A DNA stretch of 15,895 nt. Source: Candidatus Aminicenantota bacterium. GTDB taxonomy: Bacteria > Acidobacteriota > Aminicenantia > UBA2199. Below are positions 1 through 7,567 of this stretch, one piece after another. The translations under genes and the position numbers were made by a program. The notes under the pieces are model-generated. The model was not told the DNA's origin, ran no database searches, and saw nothing but the letters and a program-made list of their open reading frames with translations. The stretch spans positions 1 through 15,895 of the forward strand of contig JAOZTV010000032.1 of NCBI GenBank assembly GCA_029939015.1, read 5' to 3'. Position 1 is the stretch's first letter. Each line of letters opens with the position of its first letter.

Positions 1-72
1 TCTTATTAAACTGGGATGAAGTTATTAAAAAGAGTTTTACCTAATTATTTTATACTCACCATTTACCCTACA

Positions 73-99
73 TTTCGTGTCTTTCGTGCTTTTCGTGGT
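73..99. repeat. Three tandem 9-bp units, TTTCGTGNN
   Basis: Three head-to-tail units, TTTCGTGTC, TTTCGTGCT and TTTCGTGGT, start at 73, 82 and 91. On the other strand they read ACCACGAAA, AGCACGAAA and GACACGAAA. They begin 10 bp beyond the stop of the last minus-strand gene, in otherwise plain AT-rich sequence. From memory, this kind of CACGAAA/TTTCGTG repeat is scattered between genes in many unrelated bacterial genomes, where it often gives spurious predicted peptides. I see no hairpin and no U-run that would make it an intrinsic terminator. The rest of 1-109 shows nothing recognisable. Confidence 0.7.
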
Positions 100-109
100 T
101 ATTATTTAC

Positions 110-511
110 TTAAGCTTTTTCCTTTAATTCAACTAAGACACCTGCAAAACTTTTAGGATGTGCAAAGGCTATTTTTGCATTATGAGCTCCTTTTTTTGGT
201 TCTTTGTTTAACATAATAACACCCTTTTTTTCAAAATCTGCAATTTGTTCAATAACATTATCTGTCTCGTATGCAATATGATGAATACCTCCACCTTTTT
301 TTTCGATAAACTTTGATATTGGAGAGTCATCAGACGTTGGACAGGTCAATTCAATCATTATATCCCCTATTTCAAAAAAAGCTACCTTGACTTTTTGTTC
401 CTCAACAACCTCTGTTCCAAGAAACTTTAATCCCATTACATCTCTGTATCTTTTTATTTCTTCATCAATATCTTTAACTGCAATAGCTATATGGTCAACT
501 TTTTTTATCAT
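110..511 (-). CDS. mce: Methylmalonyl-CoA epimerase
   Basis: This 133-residue protein of the vicinal-oxygen-chelate (glyoxalase) fold is predicted to interconvert the (2R) and (2S) epimers of methylmalonyl-CoA, in the cytoplasm, linking propionyl-CoA to succinyl-CoA. It has the two expected beta-alpha-beta-beta-beta halves: the first opens with VDHIAIAV (H7) and carries IELT around residue 54, the second opens with GGGIHHIAYE (H77/H78) and closes with VLVELKEK (E128). H7, the E54 position, H78 and E128 sit where the family binds its divalent metal. Length is normal for the family. The ATG at 511 has a GGAG site 7 nt upstream (519-522). The gene overlaps the end of the preceding lipoprotein gene by 17 bp, so translation is probably coupled. 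It is the only metabolic gene here; mutase genes are not in the window. Other VOC enzymes are a less likely alternative. Confidence 0.9.
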   Translation of the reverse strand: MIKKVDHIAIAVKDIDEEIKRYRDVMGLKFLGTEVVEEQKVKVAFFEIGDIMIELTCPTSDDSPISKFIEKKGGGIHHIAYETDNVIEQIADFEKKGVIMLNKEPKKGAHNAKIAFAHPKSFAGVLVELKEKA

Positions 512-1103
512 TTTTTTTCTCCATTTTTTTTATTTTATTTATTAATTTATCTATATTTTTCTGCAAAATATTTGAAATTACTTCGGGCAAATAATCAACT
601 TTCTTTTCTTGAAATTTTTCTTTTTTATCGAAATTAAAAGTCAAAAGTTTTTTTCCTGATTTAAAATTATATAATTTAAACTCCATTGATAATCTTCCAT
701 AGCGTATATTGTTTTTTTCAACCTCTTCAAGTACGTTAATTATTGATTCAATATAATAATCTGGATTATAATCTGCTAACTTCCCGATAAAATTATAGCT
801 TTCACCATTTTTTAGATAATTAATTACTGCATTTTTAATTAGTTTACCCGGTTTAATTGTCCAGAATTCATAGGCATAATAATTTAATTCATGAGTAGAT
901 TTTCTATAAACGAGTCTATAATCATCATAAAACTCGTTAACATCTATATTTTTCAAAAAAACAATTTTTCTTAAATTAGAATTTTTAATACTTGTATTAT
1001 CAATATTTATTTGAAAATACCGCTTTGATGGAGAGGAAAAACATCCAGACATAAATAGTGATAATATAAAAACAATTAATATTATTGAAATTTTAGTTTT
1101 CAT
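495..1103 (-). CDS. PqiC-like ABC-transport auxiliary lipoprotein
   Basis: A 202-residue predicted lipoprotein. The N-terminus has two lysines, a hydrophobic stretch and a lipobox ending FMSGC, with the acylated cysteine at C21. The mature part resembles the ABC-type transport auxiliary lipoprotein family (PqiC-like): a beta-strand start (RYFQINI), then an FLKNIDV..F.DDYRLVYR region, NYYAYEFWTIKPGKLI, and a C-terminal basic helix. In known systems such a lipoprotein sits in the outer membrane and works with an MCE-protein transporter in lipid movement across the periplasm. Its ATG overlaps the mlaD stop by 4 bp (ATGA), with GGGG just upstream, which supports coupled synthesis with MlaD. The lysine-rich tail overlaps the start of the epimerase gene. 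The family call rests on motif pattern and position. Confidence 0.75.
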   Translation of the reverse strand: MKTKISIILIVFILSLFMSGCFSSPSKRYFQINIDNTSIKNSNLRKIVFLKNIDVNEFYDDYRLVYRKSTHELNYYAYEFWTIKPGKLIKNAVINYLKNGESYNFIGKLADYNPDYYIESIINVLEEVEKNNIRYGRLSMEFKLYNFKSGKKLLTFNFDKKEKFQEKKVDYLPEVISNILQKNIDKLINKIKKMEKKNDKKS

Positions 1104-2068
1104 TTCTTTCCCCTTTTTCTATTTTTTTTAATCAATAAACTTGTAGGGTCTTCAGCCAGATCTCGTGTAAACTTTGTGATATTATCTAAGGACTCTTTTA
1201 AATTATCCATTGCCCTGCTAAAATCACTCTGAATTTTCTGAATACTCATATCAAGCTTTTTTATTCCTGTATTTGACGTTTGCACCATTTCGTCAATAGA
1301 TTTTAAAACCCTGCCCAATTCATTTTCAGAAAATCTTTCGGATATATTTACAACCATTCTATTGAAATTTTCTGATGTTTTTTTCATATCAAGGTCTTCG
1401 GTTAATTTATTTAATTTTGTAGTAAAAACATTAAGGTCGTTTACAATTTTTGTTATTTTATCAGATGCTTTTTCAATATTATCTATTGCACTTGAAACAG
1501 TATCCTTTTTGTCTCCAAGAACTGACTTAACAATACCTGAACTTTTTTTCAGATTTTCAAGCAATAATTCAACTTTTTTTTCATTTTTTTCACCAATCAA
1601 CTTATTAATATTCTTGACTGCCATATCAATATTTTTTACAATATTTTCTGCTTTTTCACCAAAGCCACTACCTACATTTATTTTTGAGCCGGGAGGTAAA
1701 CCAATAGATTCAGTTTTGCCACCCTCAATTTCAATATATTTTAAACCTGTAATACCAGCATATTGCAAAGTTGCGGTCATATCCTTTTTAACAGGAAAAC
1801 CATTTTTTAATTCAATAAATACTAATATTGAGCTTAGGTCAGCCTTATTTACTTCTATACTATCAACTTTACCAACCTTTACGCCCTGATATTTAACTTC
1901 TGATCCCTTATTCAAACCATTAACCGATTTATTCTTATAATCTATAATATATATTTCGCCTTTTCCTTTTAGTTTAGGGTAGATTAATAAAAACAAAATA
2001 AAAACTAAAATCATTGAAGATAATATAACAAATATACCTAGTCTTCTTTTTTGTTCTTTTGTTACCAT
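1100..2068 (-). CDS. mlaD: MlaD-type MCE-domain lipid transport protein
   Basis: A 322-residue protein with one N-terminal membrane segment (about residues 10-30). One MCE domain follows (about 38-118), with family signatures GLNKGSEVKYQGVKVGKV and ATLQYAGITGLKYIEIEGG. A long coiled-coil-like C-terminal region (about 140-305) ends in a basic tail. MCE proteins form hexameric rings in the periplasm on the MlaFE transporter and carry hydrophobic lipids. At 322 residues it is much longer than E. coli MlaD (about 180). The extra helical region could form a tube or needle across the periplasm, as proposed for longer MCE proteins; that is inference. The start has AAGGAG 9 nt upstream. It lies 5 bp after mlaF and overlaps the lipoprotein gene by 4 bp. 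Confidence 0.9.
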   Translation of the reverse strand: MVTKEQKRRLGIFVILSSMILVFILFLLIYPKLKGKGEIYIIDYKNKSVNGLNKGSEVKYQGVKVGKVDSIEVNKADLSSILVFIELKNGFPVKKDMTATLQYAGITGLKYIEIEGGKTESIGLPPGSKINVGSGFGEKAENIVKNIDMAVKNINKLIGEKNEKKVELLLENLKKSSGIVKSVLGDKKDTVSSAIDNIEKASDKITKIVNDLNVFTTKLNKLTEDLDMKKTSENFNRMVVNISERFSENELGRVLKSIDEMVQTSNTGIKKLDMSIQKIQSDFSRAMDNLKESLDNITKFTRDLAEDPTSLLIKKNRKRGKK

Positions 2069-2073
2069 AATAA

Positions 2074-2802
2074 TTAACTCCTTAAAAATTTATTAATAAA
2101 CTCATTATTAGAATTCTTCATATCATCATATTTTCCAAAAAACTCTGCCTTCCCCTCATTTAATACCAGTGCATTGTCAGCAATTGTATTTATAGATCTA
2201 AGTTCATGTGTAACAACTATCAATGTTGCCCCTAACTCATCTCTCATTTTTTTCATTAAGTCATCTAATTCAGAAGCAGTGACAGGATCAAGTCCAGCTG
2301 AGGGTTCATCACAGAGAATTAATTCAGGTTCAAGGATCATTGCCCTTGCAAGAGCTCCTCTTTTCTTCATTCCTCCTGACAATTCTGCAGGATATTTTTC
2401 AGCAAACTTTAAAAGTCCAACCTGATCCAGTTTAGTTGACACTCTTTCTTTAATTTCCTGTTCTTCATACTCAAATCTCATCCGCATTGGTAGGGCTATA
2501 TTATCAAATAAATTCATAGAATTCAATAAGGCTCCATTTTGAAAAAGTACACCAATCTTATTATAGAATTTACTTAATTCTTTTTCAGAGTAATAATCTA
2601 TTATTTTATCAAAAAAAACAATTTCACCTGTAATAGAAGGTATCAAGCCAATAATAGTTTTTAAAATTGTTGATTTGCCTGAGCCACTCTTACCTAGTAT
2701 TACTGTGATTTTTTTCTTCTCAATAAAAAAATTAAGATTTTTTAAAACAATTTCCCTATTATATCCTACTGATAAATTTTTTAATTTTAATAATTTATTC
2801 AT
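2074..2802 (-). CDS. mlaF: MlaF-type ABC transporter ATPase
   Basis: The ATPase subunit of the lipid transporter, 242 residues from the ATG at 2802. It has Walker A GKSGSGKST (37-45), the Q-loop glutamine near 88 (GVLFQNGALL), the ABC signature LSGGM (141-145), Walker B LILCDEP with catalytic E166, D-loop SAGLDP, and the H-loop histidine at H199 (VVTHE). The FQNGALLNSM segment and the LSGGMKKRGALARA form are typical of the MlaF group rather than of importer ATPases. A longer reading from a TTG at 2835 adds 11 residues inside mlaE and is less likely, because MNKLLKLKNLSVGY is a normal ABC start. The ATG lies 1 nt after the mlaE stop (TAG A ATG) with no Shine-Dalgarno site, so translation is probably coupled. 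Confidence 0.93.
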   Translation of the reverse strand: MNKLLKLKNLSVGYNREIVLKNLNFFIEKKKITVILGKSGSGKSTILKTIIGLIPSITGEIVFFDKIIDYYSEKELSKFYNKIGVLFQNGALLNSMNLFDNIALPMRMRFEYEEQEIKERVSTKLDQVGLLKFAEKYPAELSGGMKKRGALARAMILEPELILCDEPSAGLDPVTASELDDLMKKMRDELGATLIVVTHELRSINTIADNALVLNEGKAEFFGKYDDMKNSNNEFINKFLRS

Positions 2803-2803
2803 T

Positions 2804-3583
2804 CTAATATAATAATAAGGCAAATATACAGTCAATTATTATAATCAACGATATTGATAATACTACTGATTCTGTTGTTGCCTTTCCTACACCCTGAGCA
2901 CCCATTGAAACCGTAAACCCTTTATATCCACTACTGATTACTATTATTAATCCAAAAACAAGTGTCTTTAACATACCTATTAGAAAATCCTCAATTCCTA
3001 CTACAGTCAGCATCTCATTATAAAAAACTATGACTGGAATTCCAGCAATAATCTTACCAACAATTATGCCTCCCAATATACCAATAAAATCTGCAATTGC
3101 AACTAAAAAAGGTATTGCAAAAATTATTCCAATAATTCTGGGAACCATCAAATATTTTTCAGGAATAACGCCCATAACTTTTAAAGCATCAACTTCTTCA
3201 AGCACCTTCATTGATGCAATTTCAGCGGTAACAGAGGCACCAATTTTCCCGGCAAGTATTATACCTGTCATTAGAGGTACAAGCTCTCTAATAAGTCCAT
3301 ATCCAACTATATCAGCCAGATAAATGTCAGCACCAAATAATTGCAATTGCTGAATAGTTGTGATAGAGATAGTAATACCAACAAGAAATGAGATAAGAGT
3401 TACTATTGGAAAAGAACCGTAAGCCATAAAAAAAAACTGTTTTACTATCTCACCCGGATAAATCCCTTTCCTATTAAATATATATTGAAAGAGGTAAAAT
3501 ATTTCATCGGTTAAAAGAATCATATATTGTCTAATTTCTCTTACCTTTTCAAAAATATTATCTGCAATTTTTTCTGATATCAT
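2804..3583 (-). CDS. mlaE: MlaE-type ABC transporter permease
   Basis: A 259-residue inner-membrane permease of the MlaE family. An amphipathic N-terminal helix is followed by five to six hydrophobic segments: a first near residues 50-75 (FPIVTLISFLVGITISITTI), a central block carrying the conserved GYGLIRELVPLMTGIILAGKIGASVTAEIASM motif read in two parts, and later segments near 145-175, 195-220 and 235-259. The sequence EIASMKVLEEVDALKVMG is the cytoplasmic coupling region that contacts MlaF. With MlaF and MlaD it should form the core that moves phospholipids between the inner membrane and the periplasm. The start is 5 nt after the histidine kinase stop, with no clear Shine-Dalgarno site. 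No mlaC or mlaA homologue is in the window. Confidence 0.92.
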   Translation of the reverse strand: MISEKIADNIFEKVREIRQYMILLTDEIFYLFQYIFNRKGIYPGEIVKQFFFMAYGSFPIVTLISFLVGITISITTIQQLQLFGADIYLADIVGYGLIRELVPLMTGIILAGKIGASVTAEIASMKVLEEVDALKVMGVIPEKYLMVPRIIGIIFAIPFLVAIADFIGILGGIIVGKIIAGIPVIVFYNEMLTVVGIEDFLIGMLKTLVFGLIIVISSGYKGFTVSMGAQGVGKATTESVVLSISLIIIIDCIFALLLY

Positions 3584-3588
3584 AAGAC

Positions 3589-4638
3589 TTATACCGGATT
3601 TTTTATGTCTGTAATAGGTATATATAGAATAAATTCTGCACCAATGTCTTTTGGAACTGCGGCTTCTATCATACCATCCATCAATGTCATAAATTTCAAT
3701 GATATCGGAAGCCCAAGACCTCTATTTTTACCATTTGTTGTAAAAAGTGGGGTAAATATTTTTTTTATTACATCAACATCTATAGCTTTACCATTATTTT
3801 TAAAAAGCATCTTAATAAATTGTTTATTATATAATTCAGCCAAAATAGTGATTTTTTTTTCATTAATTCCATCAAGAGCATCAACAGAGTTCTTAATTAA
3901 ATTAAAAATCACTTGATAAAACGCATTTTTATCAATATAAACAAACATCTCTTTCTTAATAGAAATTGTAATATCTATCTTATTTGAATACAAATATAAC
4001 TCATTATGAGCAATTATCCAATTGATTATTTCTAATAAATTATGCTTTTCAATATTTAATTTATTATCAAGGCTAAAACTTTTTATATATTTCAAAAACT
4101 CAGATATTCTTTCAATTTCATTTATAGTAATTGTCACAAAATGTTTAATCTTTTCAATATCCCAATTATCTATATTTGAATAAAGAACTTGAAGAGTGGT
4201 TTTTATTGCTGATATTGGGTTTCCTACTTCATGTGCTATTTCTGCAATTACTTTTGACAACTCATTATGGAATTGACTTATTGTGTTTTTAGATTGAGAT
4301 ATCATTTTTGATGATATATCCTTTACAAATACTAAAAAAACATCTTTTTTTAATTTGAAACTTGTAATACCTATTGTAAAAACCATTTGTTCTGAAATTA
4401 TATCGAAAGTACATTGACCTAATCTTTCTCCATTATTTTCACTATGAGACTTAAAAGCAAACTCAAGAATATCTTTAATTCGATTCTTATCAATACTTAA
4501 AAAACTGCTGTTTTCAAATAATATTTCCTGGTTTTTTAAATTAATTATTAATACGGCAAAATCAATTTTATCAAAAATATTTTTATATATCTCAATTATA
4601 TTTTCGTCCATACTTAAAAGTTCATTTATCTCAGTCAT
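3589..4638 (-). CDS. Soluble PAS-type sensor histidine kinase
   Basis: A 349-residue kinase with no predicted membrane segment. The N-terminal part (about 12-110) looks like one PAS domain ending in a VFVKDIS connector. The dimerisation/phosphoacceptor helix carries AEIAHEVGNPISAIK, with the phosphorylated histidine at H136. The ATPase domain has an N-box (FNLIKNSVDALD, around N246/N250), a G1-like box KNNGKAID in which the usual Asp of DNG is Asn (N281), an F-box-like IFTPLFTT, and a G2 box NRGLGLPIS (305-313). The NNG form occurs in other active kinases, so it does not prove loss of activity. The gene is 7 nt after the response regulator, its obvious partner. Its signal is unknown; being cytoplasmic, it may sense a small molecule or a protein partner. 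Confidence 0.9.
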   Translation of the reverse strand: MTEINELLSMDENIIEIYKNIFDKIDFAVLIINLKNQEILFENSSFLSIDKNRIKDILEFAFKSHSENNGERLGQCTFDIISEQMVFTIGITSFKLKKDVFLVFVKDISSKMISQSKNTISQFHNELSKVIAEIAHEVGNPISAIKTTLQVLYSNIDNWDIEKIKHFVTITINEIERISEFLKYIKSFSLDNKLNIEKHNLLEIINWIIAHNELYLYSNKIDITISIKKEMFVYIDKNAFYQVIFNLIKNSVDALDGINEKKITILAELYNKQFIKMLFKNNGKAIDVDVIKKIFTPLFTTNGKNRGLGLPISLKFMTLMDGMIEAAVPKDIGAEFILYIPITDIKNPV

Positions 4639-4645
4639 AATACAA

Positions 4646-5713
4646 TCAGGATATATAATCTGATATTGTTTTAGTTATTTTTTTAATGACCTGTTTAGTT
4701 TTAACAAAATCCCCATTTATATCAAGATTAATAATTATTCTTAATTTATTAATTATTAATTCAGAAAAAACATATATCTCTTTAGATGTTTGAACTGTAA
4801 ATAATTCAATATCTCCATGGTCTCTTTTTTGTAATACAAACCCTGCACTGTCAATTATATTACTAAATAAAGAAATATATTTGTCCACTTCAATACTATC
4901 TTTAAAATCCTTTAAGATGATATTTTCTCTTTCATCAAAGAATAATATCCATTTGTATCCAGAGATCTCTTTGATATTAATTAAAACTTTTTCATTCAAT
5001 ATAAGTAATTTCCCGTCTTTTTGATGTTCTTCCCTTTTCTCTACAATTTCATCTACATCTTTCATAACTCCCATCAAAAAATTCATAAATGGGATTTTAA
5101 TCAACTTTTCAACCGATTTTTTATTTTTTATTACATTAAAATGACCTTTGTTTAATCCAATTAGTTTATATGCAGCCTCCTCACCTTTAAATTTCAAAAA
5201 CTCTGCATTAACTAATTCTCCATCATTAAAATAAAGATACCCTGTATCATCATTAATCATTATTTCAATACCTGTCGTTTTTTTCTCAAGATGAATTACC
5301 TGCAATAATGTCGTCAGATCAATTGAATCAATTGTTCCAGAAAACCCCTCTTTAGTAAAATTTTCTATAAGAATACTTTTAAACCATTCAAAATCAAATG
5401 GCTTTGCAATAACCCTTGCACCGCCAAGTACTTTTATATATGAAGAAGTCTCAGAATCTCCATAAGCAGTCATAACCATTACTTCTCCAGAATATTTATT
5501 CTCTTTTAAAAAAATCAACAATTCTAGTCCACTTTTTTCAGGCATTCGAAGGTCTGTAATTATTAAATCAAAAGGTTTTGTTTTTATTAATTTTACAGCT
5601 TCGTCAACTGAAAATGCAATTTCAGTATTAAAAATATCCGATTCTGAAGATAAACCTTCTTTTAGGCTCTCCAATAGATTAATTTCATCATCAATTAACA
5701 ATAAGTTTTTCAT
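4646..5713 (-). CDS. Response regulator: receiver, PATAN, Roadblock-like C-terminus
   Basis: A 355-residue regulator with no DNA-binding domain. The receiver (1-118) has the acidic pair D8/D9, phospho-acceptor D54 (ITDLRMP), T82 and K104 (IAKPF). Residues about 122-200 match the PATAN/DUF4388 pattern: FSGTIDSIDLTTLLQVI, KKTTGIEIMI, GYLYFNDGELVNAE, then GEEAAYKLIGLNKGHFNV. Residues about 236-355 have the length and strand-helix order of a Roadblock/LC7 domain: KWILFFDERENI, a helix, ELFTVQTSKEIYVFSEL, LRIIINLD, and a final helix. Roadblock proteins include MglB, which regulates MglA GTPases, and an MglA-type gene lies four genes upstream. The receiver and PATAN calls are firm; the Roadblock call is inference from pattern. 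Output is probably protein-protein. The ATG is 14 nt after the preceding stop. Confidence 0.85.
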   Translation of the reverse strand: MKNLLLIDDEINLLESLKEGLSSESDIFNTEIAFSVDEAVKLIKTKPFDLIITDLRMPEKSGLELLIFLKENKYSGEVMVMTAYGDSETSSYIKVLGGARVIAKPFDFEWFKSILIENFTKEGFSGTIDSIDLTTLLQVIHLEKKTTGIEIMINDDTGYLYFNDGELVNAEFLKFKGEEAAYKLIGLNKGHFNVIKNKKSVEKLIKIPFMNFLMGVMKDVDEIVEKREEHQKDGKLLILNEKVLINIKEISGYKWILFFDERENIILKDFKDSIEVDKYISLFSNIIDSAGFVLQKRDHGDIELFTVQTSKEIYVFSELIINKLRIIINLDINGDFVKTKQVIKKITKTISDYIS

Positions 5714-5727
5714 TTTATGCCTAAAAA

Positions 5728-6180
5728 CTAAAGATGTGCAAACGCACCAATAGAAAGCCTGACATTATTAATATCACTATAACTCTGATATCTTACATCA
5801 AATCTCAGTGACAAAAGAGGCAGAACATAGAAATGAGTACCGCCACCAATATAAGTAAAATAATCATAATTTGAGAAAGTAATAGAAAATTTTTCAAATC
5901 TTGTACCTGCTCCTATAACAACATAAGGAGCTAAGCTTCCTATTTTTTTTCTAATTTTAATTCCAACAGCAATAGTTTTAAGGTCTGTACTATTCTGATT
6001 CATTAATTCAAACTCAAATTTAACCATAGGTATAAGAAGCCCCATCCCTGCAGAAAGTCCAAGCGCAGTATTTGAAGGTTTAGTATTTTTACCAGCTAAA
6101 AAACCAAACTCAATTGAAAACACTAAAGAGGATATAAATAATATTATAAATATAAATACAATAAATTTTTTAAGTGCCAT
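5728..6180 (-). CDS. Small secreted beta-barrel-like outer membrane protein
   Basis: A 150-residue protein of no clear family. A signal peptide (about 1-22, MALKKF then a hydrophobic core to LVFS) is followed by alternating polar and hydrophobic stretches typical of short outer-membrane strands: IEFGFLAG, TALGLSAGMGLLIP, VKFEFELM, TIAVGIKIRKKI, APYVVIGAGTRF, YFTYIGGGTHFYV, SLRFDVRYQSY and VRLSIGAFAHL. This would suit an eight-stranded barrel, but the last residue is Leu rather than the usual Phe. The start at 6180 is chosen because AAGGAGG (6187-6193) lies 6 nt upstream and a good signal peptide follows at once; a longer reading from 6201 would hide this site inside the gene. It overlaps the preceding gene by 11 bp. 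Function is unknown. Confidence 0.65.
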   Translation of the reverse strand: MALKKFIVFIFIILFISSLVFSIEFGFLAGKNTKPSNTALGLSAGMGLLIPMVKFEFELMNQNSTDLKTIAVGIKIRKKIGSLAPYVVIGAGTRFEKFSITFSNYDYFTYIGGGTHFYVLPLLSLRFDVRYQSYSDINNVRLSIGAFAHL

Positions 6181-7567
6181 TATTTGCCTCCTTTTCACCA
6201 TTTAAGGAAAATTCATATCGCCATTTATGAATCAATGGCCTTCCATAATAATCAATAGTAATGTTTTTTAAATTTTTTTTCAAGTATAAAGAATATTTTT
6301 TTTGAGAAATTGGTAGTAAATATCCATCGGTAATAATTTTTTGAATTATACCAGCCAAATGATCCATAAGGAGTTCGTTGTCTTTTAGATTAACAATTTC
6401 ATCTAATTGCTCCATTAGACCAAAATAACTTTCATTAAACCTTGTAAAGCTCATTTCTTTGACAATACTACTAATCTTATTACTTAGAGATGTCCCCTTA
6501 TGAAATACTTTTTCAGTAATCAAATATTTGACATCAGTGTCTTCAATTAATGTAGAAACATTATTATATTTAATAAAAATATTATCACTATTAATTTTGT
6601 ACTTTTTAAAAAAAACAGAAATTTTAGAATCTAAATTTTTCAAAGTTGAAATTGCATATAATTTAATATTAGAATATCTTAAAATTGTTCTAATTTTCCT
6701 TGTGGAAAATCTTTTAATTTTAACATTTAGAGGCGATTCTCTGTCTGAGGTTAAAACATTTAATTCATCATAGCCTAAACTAATAAAAAAATCTTTTAAT
6801 ATTGAATAAAAAGCGATACGGGTGTTTTTACCAATTTTGCCTTTTGGAAAACTGATATAATAATTTTGATAAACACCGGAATTATACTCCTTATGGGTTC
6901 CTTTTGTATCTACATCTGGTTTTGACAAAAATACATCGGGATAAAAATAATTTTCAAATTCTACTTTTATAGCATTAAGATAAGGCAATCCTCCAGCATA
7001 ATATTTATTAGCTTTCAACTGCATATTTTCATTCTTTACCCATTTTACAGGATGAAACGGACCTGAAAAAACACCTTGAGTTTGCGATATAAGTACTAAT
7101 TGCGGTACAGAGAGTAAATCAATAATTTCAGGATAATTGAAATTAAGAGCTATTATTATTTTTTTATTTTTTTTATAAATACTTTTTACAACTTTTCCAA
7201 GTCTCTTTGCTTCAGCAGATTTCGTTTCTATAAAACTATTTAAAGAATTTATTACATCATCAATCCTGATATTTTTGCCATTTGAAAACTTTAGATTTGG
7301 TTTTAATTCTAATGACAATTTATATCCCGTATTAACATATTGGTACTTTGTGAAAATATTTGAATATTTTTCTCCATTTTGTAATAAATAAAAAAAATTC
7401 TCATAAATCAAAGAATAAAAAACCATATCCGAATAACTACTTGTAGATACTAAAAAATCATTTGGTTCATTAAGCCTTATCTTAATTATTCCACCATAAT
7501 AAGGTTTTATTGCACTAATAAAAAAAAAAGATATAATGATAATATAAAGTTTTATTCTATTATTCAT
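6170..7567 (-). CDS. Orphan family-5 (oligopeptide-type) solute-binding protein
   Basis: A 465-residue exported protein whose first half resembles the DppA/OppA/NikA family of solute-binding proteins: a signal sequence without a lipobox cysteine, then GGIIKIRLNEP, LKPNLKFSNGKNIRIDDVINSL (in two parts) and GPFHPVKWVKNENMQLKANKYYAGGLPYLNAIKVEF (in parts), which match the FHDG..LTAEDV and GPY..W..N..YWGG.P hallmarks. The second half, where the family usually continues its second lobe, is hard to align, and the protein is shorter than the usual 500-550 residues. No ABC permease or ATPase of the peptide type is next to it, so it may act as a periplasmic sensor or scaffold rather than in uptake; that is inference. 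The start at 7567 has GGAG (7573-7576) 5 nt upstream and overlaps the preceding gene by 8 bp. A TTG start at 7597 is less likely. Confidence 0.7.
   Translation of the reverse strand: MNNRIKLYIIIISFFFISAIKPYYGGIIKIRLNEPNDFLVSTSSYSDMVFYSLIYENFFYLLQNGEKYSNIFTKYQYVNTGYKLSLELKPNLKFSNGKNIRIDDVINSLNSFIETKSAEAKRLGKVVKSIYKKNKKIIIALNFNYPEIIDLLSVPQLVLISQTQGVFSGPFHPVKWVKNENMQLKANKYYAGGLPYLNAIKVEFENYFYPDVFLSKPDVDTKGTHKEYNSGVYQNYYISFPKGKIGKNTRIAFYSILKDFFISLGYDELNVLTSDRESPLNVKIKRFSTRKIRTILRYSNIKLYAISTLKNLDSKISVFFKKYKINSDNIFIKYNNVSTLIEDTDVKYLITEKVFHKGTSLSNKISSIVKEMSFTRFNESYFGLMEQLDEIVNLKDNELLMDHLAGIIQKIITDGYLLPISQKKYSLYLKKNLKNITIDYYGRPLIHKWRYEFSLNGEKEANNGT
6187..6193 (-). promoter_or_regulatory. Shine-Dalgarno site deciding the start of the barrel-like gene
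   Basis: AAGGAGG on the minus strand, 6 nt before the ATG at 6180. It lies in the 3' end of the upstream solute-binding protein gene and places the start at 6180 rather than at the in-frame ATG at 6201. Confidence 0.85.

Noticed and set aside
1362..1889. Long plus-strand open frame opposite mlaD
   Set aside because: It is antisense to a clear MCE-domain gene, has a Ser/Phe/Thr-rich composition typical of reversed AT-rich coding, and no family motif.
2174..2425. Plus-strand open frame opposite mlaF
   Set aside because: It lies across the signature and Walker B region of a clear ATPase gene and shows no features of its own.
3790..3800. Asn in place of the Asp of the kinase G1 box as a sign of a dead kinase
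   Set aside because: NNG-type G1 boxes occur in active histidine kinases, and the H-box, N-box and G2 box are intact.
3030..3916. Two plus-strand open frames opposite mlaE and the histidine kinase (3030-3323 and 3605-3916)
   Set aside because: Both are antisense to well-supported genes, with no ribosome site or recognisable domain.
5736..5747. Small GTGC-loop-GCAC hairpin near the end of the barrel-like gene, considered as a terminator
   Set aside because: The stem is only 4 bp, it lies inside the coding region, and no uninterrupted U-run follows.
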